A stretch of DNA of 45,133 nucleotides from CAZPWQ01 sp964590495 (GTDB lineage Bacteria > Bacteroidota > Rhodothermia > Balneolales > Balneolaceae): contig CAZPWQ010000016.1 of NCBI GenBank assembly GCA_964590495.1, positions 1 through 45,133 on the forward strand, in the 5' to 3' direction. Every line of letters starts with the position of its first letter. The stretch's first letter is position 1. The translations under genes and the position numbers were made by a program. The notes under the pieces were generated by a model. It saw nothing but the letters and a program-made list of their open reading frames with translations. It made no database searches and was not told where the DNA came from. Below, piece after piece: positions 34,016 through 42,969 of the stretch.

Positions 34016-34523
34016 AATGCATTTATGATCATTTGTCTTCTTATGTTCTTAAATATTTAAGAACCAACAGGTAACATATTCTTGATTTACCAATAAATCG
34101 TTAACGTTTTATATATGCTTCAGATTCCGAACCTGTTTCTGGGTTACTTGATTTGCACTATAACCAATTAGAGGTATGTCATAGATGAAAAATAATCAAA
34201 CTTAGCCACCTGCGAAGCCGGGGATCAGAATTTATTCAACCCACACCGGGGTTGTATTAATTGATTGACTGATTACCCCGCATTCCATACGGGGCTATTC
34301 ATGTTCAATCTCTTCGGGATTAAGGATAAAGAAATGGATTCGTGACAAATGCCCAAAAATCGGCTTTAATGATCCGACTGTTGAGCCTTGAGAATATCAG
34401 TATAAAGTACTGAATCCGGCAAAAAGATGGTTTTCTATCAATGTATTAGTATGTAACTTATAGAGTATAATTTGGTTTCAGACAAGTCACCGCTTGTCCT
34501 GTTGTTGGCAATTTAACTGAACA
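34016..34523. other. Intergenic spacer with palindromic repeat element
   Basis: No gene is supported in about 500 bases. At 34237-34254 CAACCC-ACACCG-GGGTTG forms a hairpin, at 34276-34294 CCCCG-CATTCCATA-CGGGG forms another, and at 34306-34323 a Bacteroidota-type TTCAATCTCTTCGGGATT motif follows. The three in a row look like a dispersed composite repeat. The uvrC promoter should lie near 34460-34500, where TATAATTTGG is seen without a clear -33 box. Confidence 0.5.
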
Positions 34524-36380
34524 ATGAGCAGTATCGATATAGATGTGAAGGAAAAAGTGGATCATCTCCCGCTGTCACCCGGTGTATATATGTTTAAGGA
34601 CAGCCGGGAACGGCTGCTTTATATCGGTAAGGCAAAGCGACTCAGAAATCGTGTCCGTTCTTATTTTCTGAATTCCAGTGATCACGACGGACGAATCAAG
34701 GTGATGGTATCGAAAATCGAAAATCTGGAAGTGATCGTTACCGACTCGGAGGCTGAAGCGCTCATCCTGGAGAACAACCTGATTAAAAAGCACCATCCGC
34801 GATATAATATTCTGTACCGTGATGACAAAAGTTATCCGTATATATGTGTCACAAATGATGAGCGCCCCCGGGTGTACCCCACCCGAACAGTGATCAATGA
34901 CGGGAGCAAGTATTACGGTCCGTACGACAGTGTTACCCAGATGAAGCGGATGCTTGAATCGATTCGCAAGACTTTCGACCTCTGTACCTGCGCCGTTTCA
35001 CGAAAGAATATAAATCGTACCAAGGGTGCTCCAAGGTGGCATTCATGTTTTGACGATTATCTGGAAAGCTGCTCAGGAGACTGGAACCTGGAGGAATACA
35101 GAGAGACGATCAACAAGGTAGAGCGTATGTTGAACGGAAGAACAGATGCTCTTATAAGGGATCTGAAAGAAGAAATGGAGATCGCATCCGATGCACTGGA
35201 ATTTGAAAAGGCGGCACGTCTTCGCGACAGTCTGGAAGCTGTACATCGGTATAGTCAGAAGATGAAGATGGTGGCCGATAAAAAGATTGATCGTGATGTA
35301 TTTGCCGTCAAGGTAGATAAAGAAATATCGGAGGCGTGCGGTGTATTATTTAAAATCAGGGAAGGAAAACTTATCGGCAAGTTTCACCGGTATTTGAAGA
35401 ATATCGATCACCTTCAGCGGTCGGATATGCTGCAGTCATTTGTCGAAGATTATTATACAAGCCAGTTTTCAGGTGCGATTCCCGAAGAAGTATATGTGAG
35501 CGATGAATTTGAAGAACAGGAGCCATTGTTACAATATTTGTGGCAGCAAAGGGGAAAGAAGGTTCCTATCCATATGCCGCAGCGCGGAGAAAAAGCGAAA
35601 ATGATGCGAATGGCTCTTTCCAATGCCAAATTCTTGCTTGGGGAACGCAGACTGGAAAAAGAAAAAGCTGAACGGCAGAGGATTCCCCATTCCGTCAAAG
35701 AGTTGAAAGAGCAATTGCAGCTTAGTCAGCTGCCCCGGCGCATTGAATGTTTTGATAACTCAAACCTGCAGGGCAGCGATCCTGTAGCATCAATGGTCTG
35801 CTTTGTGGACGCAAAACCAAGGAAGAGCGAGTATAAAAGGTTTCATATTAAAACTGTTGATGGACCAGATGATTTTGCCTCGATGAAAGAGGTATTAACC
35901 CGTCGCTATACGCGCGTGATGAGGGAAAAACAACACATTCCGAATCTTATTGTTGTAGACGGGGGGAAGGGGCAACTGAGCAGTGCGGTTGAAGCACTGA
36001 AGGAGATTGGATTTTATGGAGAGTGTGAAGTTATCGGACTTGCAAAACGGCTGGAGGAAATATTTATGCCCGGTGAGTCAACTCCCGTAATGATACCTAA
36101 AAAGTCTTCGGCTCTTAAGTTATTGCAAAAGATACGTGACGAGGCTCACCGGTTTGCTATAAATTTTCACCGAAATAAACGTTCGAAACGCACAATCAAA
36201 ACAGAATTAACAGAAATCAAAGGGATAGGAAATAAAACGGCTCAAAAATTGTTAAATATATTCGGGTCGGTAAAGACCATTAAAGAAACATCTAAAGAAC
36301 AGTTGCAGGGAGCTATTGGTGTTAAAATGGGCAATCGTGTCTTTGAGCACTTTAACACGGGAAAAGCGACTCCCAGGTAG
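34524..36380 (+). CDS. uvrC: Excinuclease ABC subunit C
   Basis: Dual-incision nuclease of nucleotide excision repair (618 aa). The N-terminal GIY-YIG domain shows PGVYMFKDSRERLLYIGKAK (3' incision). A UVR segment lies around residues 205-240 (DALEFEKAARLRD). The C-terminal RNase H-like domain (5' incision) has ECFDNSNLQGSDPV and LIVVDGGKGQLSSA, and the end has paired helix-hairpin-helix motifs (IKGIGNKTAQKLLNIFGSV). Length is normal for the family. It acts with UvrA and UvrB, which are not in the window. Confidence 0.97.
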   Translation: MSSIDIDVKEKVDHLPLSPGVYMFKDSRERLLYIGKAKRLRNRVRSYFLNSSDHDGRIKVMVSKIENLEVIVTDSEAEALILENNLIKKHHPRYNILYRDDKSYPYICVTNDERPRVYPTRTVINDGSKYYGPYDSVTQMKRMLESIRKTFDLCTCAVSRKNINRTKGAPRWHSCFDDYLESCSGDWNLEEYRETINKVERMLNGRTDALIRDLKEEMEIASDALEFEKAARLRDSLEAVHRYSQKMKMVADKKIDRDVFAVKVDKEISEACGVLFKIREGKLIGKFHRYLKNIDHLQRSDMLQSFVEDYYTSQFSGAIPEEVYVSDEFEEQEPLLQYLWQQRGKKVPIHMPQRGEKAKMMRMALSNAKFLLGERRLEKEKAERQRIPHSVKELKEQLQLSQLPRRIECFDNSNLQGSDPVASMVCFVDAKPRKSEYKRFHIKTVDGPDDFASMKEVLTRRYTRVMREKQHIPNLIVVDGGKGQLSSAVEALKEIGFYGECEVIGLAKRLEEIFMPGESTPVMIPKKSSALKLLQKIRDEAHRFAINFHRNKRSKRTIKTELTEIKGIGNKTAQKLLNIFGSVKTIKETSKEQLQGAIGVKMGNRVFEHFNTGKATPR

Positions 36381-36618
36381 CATTAATATGTTATATATAA
36401 TATGCCCTGTATGAGTTACAATTGTTTAGAACGGGTAAAATGTAAATATCCTTTATTTTTTATTGAAACAATTGAACTTATAAACAGTAAACCTTATTTA
36501 GATTCAGCATAAATAATAGGATTTATCTGGCGGGTATAACTGTTATAATGTGATGGAAATAAACAAAAAAGGAGTTGCATCGCCGCCCGAAAATTCTTAA
36601 ATCAAGTGTGAGGTTATT

Positions 36619-37266
36619 ATGAAACTTGAACAATCCGAACATATCAGCTCAAAATACAAGCAACTGGATGATAAGGATCTGGTGCGGTTTTATCGCCAAA
36701 ACGGTGATGAGCAGGCATTTAGTGAATTAATGAATCGTCACCAGACGAAAATCTACTCCTACATCTACAGCATGGTGGGAAGTGGCGAGATTGCAGATGA
36801 TATCTTTCAGGAGACATTTACGAAAGTTATCACTAAAATGGACGATACCTACAATGAACAGGGCAAGTGGATTGCCTGGGTCATGCGTATCGCTCATAAT
36901 GCGACAATTGATTATCTTAGAAAACAAAAACGTTTTGTCGACGTTAGTTCTAACTACGATAAAGAGTCAAATACAGACTTTTATGATCGTTTGCCTGATG
37001 AAGATATTGTCAGCGCACAGGAACAACTCGAAAAAGATGAAGCGAAAAGCAGTTTGATGAAACATATCGGGGATCTTCCTGAAGAACAGCGTCAAGTGGT
37101 TATGTTACGGCACTATTATGAAATGCCGTTTAAAGAAATTGCAGAATTGACGGATGTTTCAATAAATACCGCACTAGGACGTATGCGGTATGCGTTAATA
37201 AATCTTCGAAAACTCTTTGACCAGGAAAAAGAACAAGAAGAAAATAATTATGCGCAACGAGGATAA
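36619..37266 (+). CDS. RNA polymerase ECF-type sigma factor
   Basis: A 215-aa sigma factor with only regions 2 and 4. Region 2 is recognisable from DIFQETFTKVITKMD and WVMRIAHNATIDYLRKQKR, region 4 from LPEEQRQVVMLRHYYEMPFKEIAELTDVSINTALGRMR (a helix-turn-helix). The gene end overlaps the start of the anti-sigma gene by 17 nt, implying coupled expression of the pair. Its regulon and signal cannot be inferred. The 240-nt upstream spacer is AT-rich; TATAAT occurs at 36544-36549 without a good partner box. Confidence 0.93.
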   Translation: MKLEQSEHISSKYKQLDDKDLVRFYRQNGDEQAFSELMNRHQTKIYSYIYSMVGSGEIADDIFQETFTKVITKMDDTYNEQGKWIAWVMRIAHNATIDYLRKQKRFVDVSSNYDKESNTDFYDRLPDEDIVSAQEQLEKDEAKSSLMKHIGDLPEEQRQVVMLRHYYEMPFKEIAELTDVSINTALGRMRYALINLRKLFDQEKEQEENNYAQRG

Positions 37267-37888
37267 TGATTGTATTCGGTATTTAATGAAAGAGATGGAC
37301 CCCTCGGAAGAGGTGTTAATGGAACGAGCAATGATGGAGGATGAAAACCTCCTCATTGAGGTCGAAAGCATGCGGCAAACCCTCCATAAGCTTGACAACT
37401 TACCAGAGGTCGAGCCGCCATCTCATCTTACCGAGTCTATTGTTGAAAAAGCGGCAAGGCAGAAGGAACACAAGCGGAATAAATTTATTCCGATTCTGCC
37501 TGCCGTGAAATATACTGTGGCTGCTGCAGTTGCTCTCACCGTTACAGCCGGTGGTATGTGGCTGTCAGTTGATAGTTATGAGGGCAAATACACTTCTGAA
37601 GGTAATATAGCTGCAGAATCTCCTTCTGCTGCAGATAATAGTCCTGTTAATTCCAGCTCATTAATAAGTACACAAAATTTTGATGCCTCATTCCTGCCTT
37701 CAAATGAGGATGGAATTTCGCCGTGGGTTGATCGTAACGATATCATCCGTTTTGAAGATCAGTTCACCAACAGCGGGAATGATTTTGATTCCATTCTCCA
37801 AACTACCACCCAAAGGTTACGCCCGCTTCACGAATCGCTCAATTCGCAGGAAGGTGTGAGATCATTTCAACTTACCGGGGGCAATTAG
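37250..37888 (+). CDS. Putative anti-sigma factor, single-pass membrane protein
   Basis: Protein of 212 aa with a charged cytoplasmic N-domain (MRNEDNDCIRYLMKEMDPSE) followed by helices up to about residue 75, one membrane segment (about 83-106, VKYTVAAAVALTVTAGGMWL) and a Ser/Asn-rich periplasmic tail. The size, topology and 17-nt overlap with the ECF sigma gene support an anti-sigma role, though the zinc HxxxCxxC motif is absent. I use ATG 37250 rather than 37217, which lies deep in the sigma gene and gives a basic stretch without family character. Confidence 0.75.
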   Translation: MRNEDNDCIRYLMKEMDPSEEVLMERAMMEDENLLIEVESMRQTLHKLDNLPEVEPPSHLTESIVEKAARQKEHKRNKFIPILPAVKYTVAAAVALTVTAGGMWLSVDSYEGKYTSEGNIAAESPSAADNSPVNSSSLISTQNFDASFLPSNEDGISPWVDRNDIIRFEDQFTNSGNDFDSILQTTTQRLRPLHESLNSQEGVRSFQLTGGN

Positions 37889-38005
37889 CTTTCCCTGCTT
37901 TTCCGGGATGGAGAAACACCTGTTGTATCTTTTATTGGATTACAACGGCAAAGCCCCTATACTTTTTCCAGTGTTTATACAGGAAAATTTGCCGTAAATA
38001 TAATT

Positions 38006-38743
38006 ATGATTGCCCACACGGAAGCCATTGTGTTTAAGTCGGTTGATTATCAGGAATCAAGTAAGATTGTCACCATGTTCACCTGCGAACATGGTAAAAT
38101 CGCCCTGATTGTAAAAGGGGCAAAAAGGCCAAAAAATAAATTTTCAGGCCTTATCGAAGTGGGCAATCTGCTTGATGTGATTTATTATTATAAAAGTTCC
38201 AGATCGGTTCAGATTTTAACAGAAGCCAGTCTGTTGGAAAAAACACTCAATCTCAGAACCAATTTCGAGAAAATGGCTACTGCCACATCGGCGATGGAAT
38301 TAATCAGTCAGCTATTACATGAGGGTGAAGTCAATGAGCCCCTATTCGAATTCACCCAAAAATTGCTTATATGGCTTGATTCCACAGATAAACCGCCTCA
38401 AAAAATTTTCCCTTACATTCAGGTAAGGCTTGCAAATCTGATGGGTCTGGGGCTGCAGCTTGAGGAATTTAAAAAATCTTTCGAAAGAACGAATTATTTG
38501 AATGTGGAAACGGGTTTAATTAGCACAAAGGCGGCATCGAATTACTCTTATAAATTGACACAAAATCAATTGAATTACGTATTGTTCGCCTTACAAAAAA
38601 GCTCGAAATTCTTTGACGTATCTTTTCAGGCAGGTGAGCTTAAGGATTTGATCAAACATTTTGACCGCTATTTGAAATACCACGTGGAAGGACTCAGAGA
38701 CCGGAAGTCGGATGCTATTTTTGAACAAATATTGCAGGATTAG
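38006..38743 (+). CDS. recO: DNA repair protein RecO
   Basis: Mediator that, with RecR, loads RecA onto SSB-coated DNA (245 aa). The OB-fold N-terminus is clear: HTEAIVFKSVDYQESSKIVTMFT and GKIALIVKGAKRPKNKFSG. The helical remainder is diverged, as is usual; no Cys zinc cluster is present. It ends 2 nt before the HtrA gene, so the two are probably cotranscribed although their functions differ. Confidence 0.93.
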   Translation: MIAHTEAIVFKSVDYQESSKIVTMFTCEHGKIALIVKGAKRPKNKFSGLIEVGNLLDVIYYYKSSRSVQILTEASLLEKTLNLRTNFEKMATATSAMELISQLLHEGEVNEPLFEFTQKLLIWLDSTDKPPQKIFPYIQVRLANLMGLGLQLEEFKKSFERTNYLNVETGLISTKAASNYSYKLTQNQLNYVLFALQKSSKFFDVSFQAGELKDLIKHFDRYLKYHVEGLRDRKSDAIFEQILQD

Positions 38744-38745
38744 TT

Positions 38746-40296
38746 ATGAAAAAGCGGGATCGTTATCTAACAGGTATATTACTGATACTTATAGGGGTTT
38801 TGTTCGGATCCCTGGTTGCCTTCTATCAGCAAAATAATACCATTGATGATCTGGCAGAGGTAAAGGTAACAGAAGTTACCCGCAGTAGTACCCCAATTTT
38901 CAGTGACGAAGATCTCGAGAAAATAGATGACCGGTTTCTTTTTAAAAATATAGCTGAACGCGTCAGGCCTACCGTAGTCTATATTGAAACCACAATTCCG
39001 GTTAATGGCAGGAACATACCCGTTCCTGATGATGAATTCCATGAGGATCAGGATCCTGGTTTTTGGGACCGGTTTATACCCAGAAGGGCCCGTACGGTGG
39101 GTTCGGGTGTTCTGATAACCACAGATGGATATATCCTTACTAATAACCATGTAATTGACAGTGCAGTTGAGGAGGGGATCCAAGTGGTGTTGAACGATAA
39201 ACGAACTTTTAACGGCCGTGTTGTAGGTAACGATCCCACGACAGACCTGGCTGTTATCAAAATAGATGCACAGGAGCTGCCATCTATTACTCTGGGCGAC
39301 TCCGATCAGCTGGATGTAGGCGAATGGGTATTGGCTATTGGCAATCCATTCAGACTGCAGTCAACTGTCACAGCCGGTATAGTGAGTGCCCTCAGCCGGG
39401 ATGTGCAAATAATTCAGGACCAGATGCGGGTAGAAAGTTTTATCCAAACGGATGCCGCAATTAACAAAGGAAACAGCGGCGGAGCTCTTGTAAATACCAG
39501 CGGAGAATTAGTGGGTATAAATACTGCCATCGCTTCCCAGAGCGGCAGCTACCAAGGTTACGGTTTTGCGGTGCCTGCAAATCTGGCGGGAAAAGTGGCA
39601 AGGGATCTTATAGAGTTCGGGGAAGTGCACCGTGCATTGCTGGGGGTGGAAATTGTAAGTATCAATGCTTTTCAAGCCGATGAGTTAGGTATGGAATCGA
39701 TCAGAGGAGTGCGTATTACTTATGTAGAATCCGGAGATGCTGCTGATATCCATGGCTTACGGGAGAATGATGTAATTTTAAGTGTAAATGGAGTTGAAGT
39801 GGACGAATCGAACCAGCTGCAGGAAAAAATTGCAGTATTACGTCCCGGTGAGATCGTGAAACTTGAAATGTGGAGGGGCGGTGAGACATTCGAAAGACAT
39901 GTAGAGCTGGGAAGAATGGACAGAGATCGGCAGGAGCTGGCCACCAACGATCCTAATATCGAGGAAAATTCTCATGATGATGAAGACTTTCAGGGGAATA
40001 GGGAAATGGGAATAAGTTTCGCTGATTTTGATCTGGGATTTAAGGTGATGGCGCTCTCAAAAAAGGACGATACGGAAAATTATGATTTAATTATTACAGA
40101 AGTAACCGAAAATTCAAAGGCCGATGTCCAGGGGCTTAAAGAAGGGTATGTTATTGTAAGTGTAGAGGGACAAAAAGTTGATGATCTCGAAACATTAATT
40201 GACCTTATGGATCAAAATCTTAAAAGTGGTACAACTGTGACTGTGGAGATTAAAACACCCGGCGATTCTTATAAAAATATTGAATTAAAAAAATAA
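38746..40296 (+). CDS. HtrA/Do-like periplasmic serine protease
   Basis: Envelope quality-control protease and chaperone (516 aa). A membrane anchor or signal occupies about residues 8-27. The trypsin-like domain has the full triad: His 135 (TNNHVID), Asp 167 (TTDLAVIKID) and Ser 244 (KGNSGGAL). Two PDZ domains follow, at about 290-385 (GIRENDVILSVNGVEV-like core) and about 420-516 (LKEGYVIVSVEGQKV), separated by an acidic linker. It is preceded by recO with a 2-nt gap. A link to the nearby ECF sigma/anti-sigma pair as envelope-stress genes is plausible but not shown. Confidence 0.95.
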   Translation: MKKRDRYLTGILLILIGVLFGSLVAFYQQNNTIDDLAEVKVTEVTRSSTPIFSDEDLEKIDDRFLFKNIAERVRPTVVYIETTIPVNGRNIPVPDDEFHEDQDPGFWDRFIPRRARTVGSGVLITTDGYILTNNHVIDSAVEEGIQVVLNDKRTFNGRVVGNDPTTDLAVIKIDAQELPSITLGDSDQLDVGEWVLAIGNPFRLQSTVTAGIVSALSRDVQIIQDQMRVESFIQTDAAINKGNSGGALVNTSGELVGINTAIASQSGSYQGYGFAVPANLAGKVARDLIEFGEVHRALLGVEIVSINAFQADELGMESIRGVRITYVESGDAADIHGLRENDVILSVNGVEVDESNQLQEKIAVLRPGEIVKLEMWRGGETFERHVELGRMDRDRQELATNDPNIEENSHDDEDFQGNREMGISFADFDLGFKVMALSKKDDTENYDLIITEVTENSKADVQGLKEGYVIVSVEGQKVDDLETLIDLMDQNLKSGTTVTVEIKTPGDSYKNIELKK

Positions 40297-40412
40297 AGTA
40301 TGGGTATAAAAAACATCGCCATAATTTCCTCTTGCTGGCGGGTCACAACATCATTTCTTGCCGGAAATCAAATCCAAGTTTATTAATTTATAATTGAATC
40401 AACTGATTTTAA

Positions 40413-40961
40413 ATGACACGTATTTCTATTTGCCTGTTGCTAATTCTTTTAAGCTACTCATTCATTTCCTGTGCGCCCTCTGCAGAAACAAAAAAGGCCG
40501 ATTCCTCCGAAACAGAAAGTCAAAAATATCCGGAATGGTATCAGGATGAGACTGTTATAAGTAACGACAGTTTATTCATCGTCTATGGTACGGCCCTGGC
40601 AGGCGATTCAAGTGCTGCGGGGGATAATGCTGAAACACAGGCAAAATTGAATCTCAGGTCTGCAGTTGCAGAAAGAATTGAAACTATTCGCTCTGATGCG
40701 TCGTCTGAACTGGGCAGCGAGGCAGGTGTTGATTCACCGCAGTTTATCTTTTCACTTCGAAAAGCAGAGAAGGTTGTTGATGACATAGCTGTCCGTACAG
40801 AAGTTGAAGTTGAACCTGTCGAAGATTATAAGTCATACCGGGGATTTTCTGAAGTTACTGTCTCAAAAGAAGAGCTTTTAAAGCAGTTAGACAGCAGGCT
40901 TTCAGTCCACCAAAATACCTGGAATGCTTTAAAAGAGTCGCGGGCTTTTGAGGAGTTTTAA
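40413..40961 (+). CDS. LPP20-like lipoprotein
   Basis: A 182-aa lipoprotein. The signal peptide ends SYSFISC (Cys about 20), followed by a Ser/Glu-rich linker. The region PEWYQDETVISNDSLFIVYGTALAGDSSAAGDNAETQAKLNLRSAVA follows the LPP20 pattern (a P-x-W start, a Y-x-x-G strand, then a helix with A-x-x-x-A-x-x-x-L). No enzymatic residues are seen. It lies 116 nt after the HtrA gene and converges on icd across a repeat-rich spacer. Confidence 0.75.
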   Translation: MTRISICLLLILLSYSFISCAPSAETKKADSSETESQKYPEWYQDETVISNDSLFIVYGTALAGDSSAAGDNAETQAKLNLRSAVAERIETIRSDASSELGSEAGVDSPQFIFSLRKAEKVVDDIAVRTEVEVEPVEDYKSYRGFSEVTVSKEELLKQLDSRLSVHQNTWNALKESRAFEEF

Positions 40962-41112
40962 GTCCACGTGACAGCGTTCCGGCGATTTTCGGGATCCTGT
41001 CAGCGTTGATATTATAACTGCCGGGCGAGCGATAAACCACTCGCAGATGAAGTGAAACCCGCCCGACGGTATCCAATTCACCTCTAAAACTCCCAATTCC
41101 TCGTTCCGCCCC

Positions 41113-41154
41113 CTGCCTGCACGAATCCCGACTGCTGTCGGGAATAGGCAGGCT
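41113..41154. repeat. Palindromic intergenic repeat, second copy of the 18463-18506 element
   Basis: It contains CCTGCCTGCACGAATCCCGA then CTGCTGTCGGGAATAGGCAGG, the reverse complement of the 44-bp palindrome at 18463-18506 with a few changes. The arms CCTGCCT/AGGCAGG and the core CCCGAC/GTCGGG are conserved. It lies between convergent genes. Confidence 0.7.
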
Positions 41155-41252
41155 CTGGTGCGGATACGCAAGACTTGTGACTTCCGGTCACGAAAGGCTG
41201 ATGGATAAACTTCGGAAGCCATTCAACCTGCCACCGGAGGTGGCGGTGCCGG

Positions 41253-41281
41253 CTCGTACCGAACCAGAGGTTCGGTACGAG
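41253..41281. terminator. Perfect hairpin near the icd 3' end, probable two-way terminator
   Basis: The stem CTCGTACCGAACC (41253-41265) pairs perfectly with 41269-41281 around an AGA loop. T/A-rich tracts follow on the plus strand. It lies 23 nt beyond the icd stop, between convergent genes. A smaller CCACC-GGA-GGTGG hairpin precedes it at 41231-41243. Confidence 0.7.
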
Positions 41282-41303
41282 ATAAATTTGATTTATTTTT
41301 TAA

Positions 41304-42551
41304 CTACATATTGGCAACGATATTTTCGCCGAATTCCGAGCATTTCAGAAGGGTGGCGTCTTCCATCTGCCGTTCAAAATCATAGGTTACTTTTTTCTCA
41401 CTGATGGAAGCTTCAAGTCCCTTCTCTACCAGGTCGGCGGCTTCTTTCCATCCCATATAACGAAGCATAATTACAGCAGAAAGAATTAGAGAACCGGGAT
41501 TTACTTTATCCTGTCCGGTGTATTTTGGCGCAGTACCGTGAGTAGCTTCAAAGACTGCAAGCCCGGTTTCGTAATTGATATTGGCTCCGGGTGCAATACC
41601 AATTCCTCCCACACAGGCCGCCAGGGCATCAGAGATATAATCACCGTTGAGATTCATTGTAGCAATTACGTCATATTCGTCGGGACGTGTTAAAATCTGC
41701 TGCAGAAATGCATCGGCAATCACATCTTTTATGACGAGTCCGTTCGGGAGCTTGCACCAGGGTCCTTCGCCTATAACTTCGGCATCAAACTCCTCTTTGG
41801 CCAGCTCATAACCCCAGTTCTTGAAACTGCCTTCGGTAAATTTCATGATATTTCCTTTATGGACGAGTGTTACACTGTCGCGGCCGTCATCGATGGCATG
41901 ATTAATGGCGGAGCGAACTAACCGTTTGGTGCCTTCCTCGGAAATAGGCTTTATGCCCAGCGAAGTAGTATCGGGAAAACGTATATTTGTTACACCCATG
42001 TCATCAACAAGAAACCGTTTCAGTTTTTCATTTTCCTCGGTGCCCGACTGATATTCAATACCCGCGTAAATATCTTCCGTATTTTCCCGGAAAATAACCA
42101 TATCGGTAAGTTCCGGACGTTTTACAGGACTTGGAGTACCTTTGTAATACTTGACCGGTCGCACACAGGCATATAAATCCTTCTTCTGACGAATGGCTAC
42201 ATTCAGAGAACGAATTCCTCCGCCGACAGGTGTGGTGAGGGGGCCTTTGATAGAAACCTTGTATTCTTCAATAGCTTTAAGAGTGTCTTCCGGAAGCCAT
42301 TCATCATCACCATAAAAATCCACAGCTTTTTGGCCTGCATAAATTTCAAACCATTCAATTTTTTTCTTGCCATCATAAGCTTTTTCAACAGCATTGTTTA
42401 TGACATGCTGCATTGCAGGTGTAATATCGATGCCGATCCCATCGCCTTCAATAAAGGGGATGACCGGGTTGTCTCCGACTTTCAGTGAACCATCAGAATT
42501 TTTTTCAACTTTTGTACCGGTTTTGGGAGGAGTAATTTTATCGTAACTCAT
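41304..42551 (-). CDS. icd: NADP-dependent isocitrate dehydrogenase
   Basis: TCA-cycle enzyme (415 aa) that converts isocitrate to 2-oxoglutarate, of the homodimeric E. coli Icd type. Visible signatures are PVIPFIEGDGIGIDITP, TTPVGGGIRSLNVAIRQ with the phosphorylatable-type Ser about 115, the DMVIFRENTEDIYAGIE substrate loop, LVHKGNIMKFTEG, and the isocitrate/isopropylmalate dehydrogenase signature NLNGDYISDALAA. Length is normal. No aceK kinase gene is adjacent. The upstream 160-nt spacer is shared with the divergent small membrane-protein gene. Confidence 0.96.
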   Translation of the reverse strand: MSYDKITPPKTGTKVEKNSDGSLKVGDNPVIPFIEGDGIGIDITPAMQHVINNAVEKAYDGKKKIEWFEIYAGQKAVDFYGDDEWLPEDTLKAIEEYKVSIKGPLTTPVGGGIRSLNVAIRQKKDLYACVRPVKYYKGTPSPVKRPELTDMVIFRENTEDIYAGIEYQSGTEENEKLKRFLVDDMGVTNIRFPDTTSLGIKPISEEGTKRLVRSAINHAIDDGRDSVTLVHKGNIMKFTEGSFKNWGYELAKEEFDAEVIGEGPWCKLPNGLVIKDVIADAFLQQILTRPDEYDVIATMNLNGDYISDALAACVGGIGIAPGANINYETGLAVFEATHGTAPKYTGQDKVNPGSLILSAVIMLRYMGWKEAADLVEKGLEASISEKKVTYDFERQMEDATLLKCSEFGENIVANM

Positions 42552-42715
42552 ATGCCTTTCAACAATAATTTTTTGGGTTAAATTTCGGTATGAAGTATAG
42601 CAAAAAAATGATGCAGGTGCATGTTTGGATACTGGATATTCCCGGACTGCATTTTATATAATATTCTGGTTATATTTCGTTCTACATAAAACCAGAAAAC
42701 AATCAGGTGGATGTT

Positions 42716-42916
42716 ATGATTCGTCCTATGTTCGGGCACCGGCCCAAACCCAAAAGGTTCAACTACGAATTTCGGTATCACGACCCTAAGAAGGAAGAAC
42801 GACGCAGGCAACGTATTAAAATCCAGCGGAGAAGGAAAAAATATCATCAGGGAAGATCGGTGATGATGTATGCATTGGGATTGGCTCTCGTAATTTACAT
42901 TATGTATCTTCTGTAA
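42716..42916 (+). CDS. Small basic protein with C-terminal membrane segment
   Basis: A 66-aa protein (from ATG 42716; ATG 42707 would add three residues). The N-terminal two thirds are highly basic with aromatic residues (KPKRFNYEFRYHDPKKEERR, then several Arg/Lys), and the last 18 residues (MMYALGLALVIYIMYLL) form a single membrane helix. I recall similar small Bacteroidota proteins with an FNY...RYYDP motif, but no function is known to me. It lies 53 nt before mutL on the same strand and may be cotranscribed. Confidence 0.7.
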   Translation: MIRPMFGHRPKPKRFNYEFRYHDPKKEERRRQRIKIQRRRKKYHQGRSVMMYALGLALVIYIMYLL

Positions 42917-42969
42917 TAGTAATTACAATAACGATATTTATCGGAAATCTTTAAACTTCCACTTCTACT

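Noticed and set aside
34016..34523. tRNA or small RNA gene in the uvrC upstream spacer
   Set aside because: The hairpins present do not form a cloverleaf and lack a TTCGAATC-type T-arm; they read as repeat elements.
42952..42969. An upstream ATG start for mutL
   Set aside because: An in-frame TAA at 42952-42954 closes the frame, leaving TTG 42970 as the earliest common start codon.
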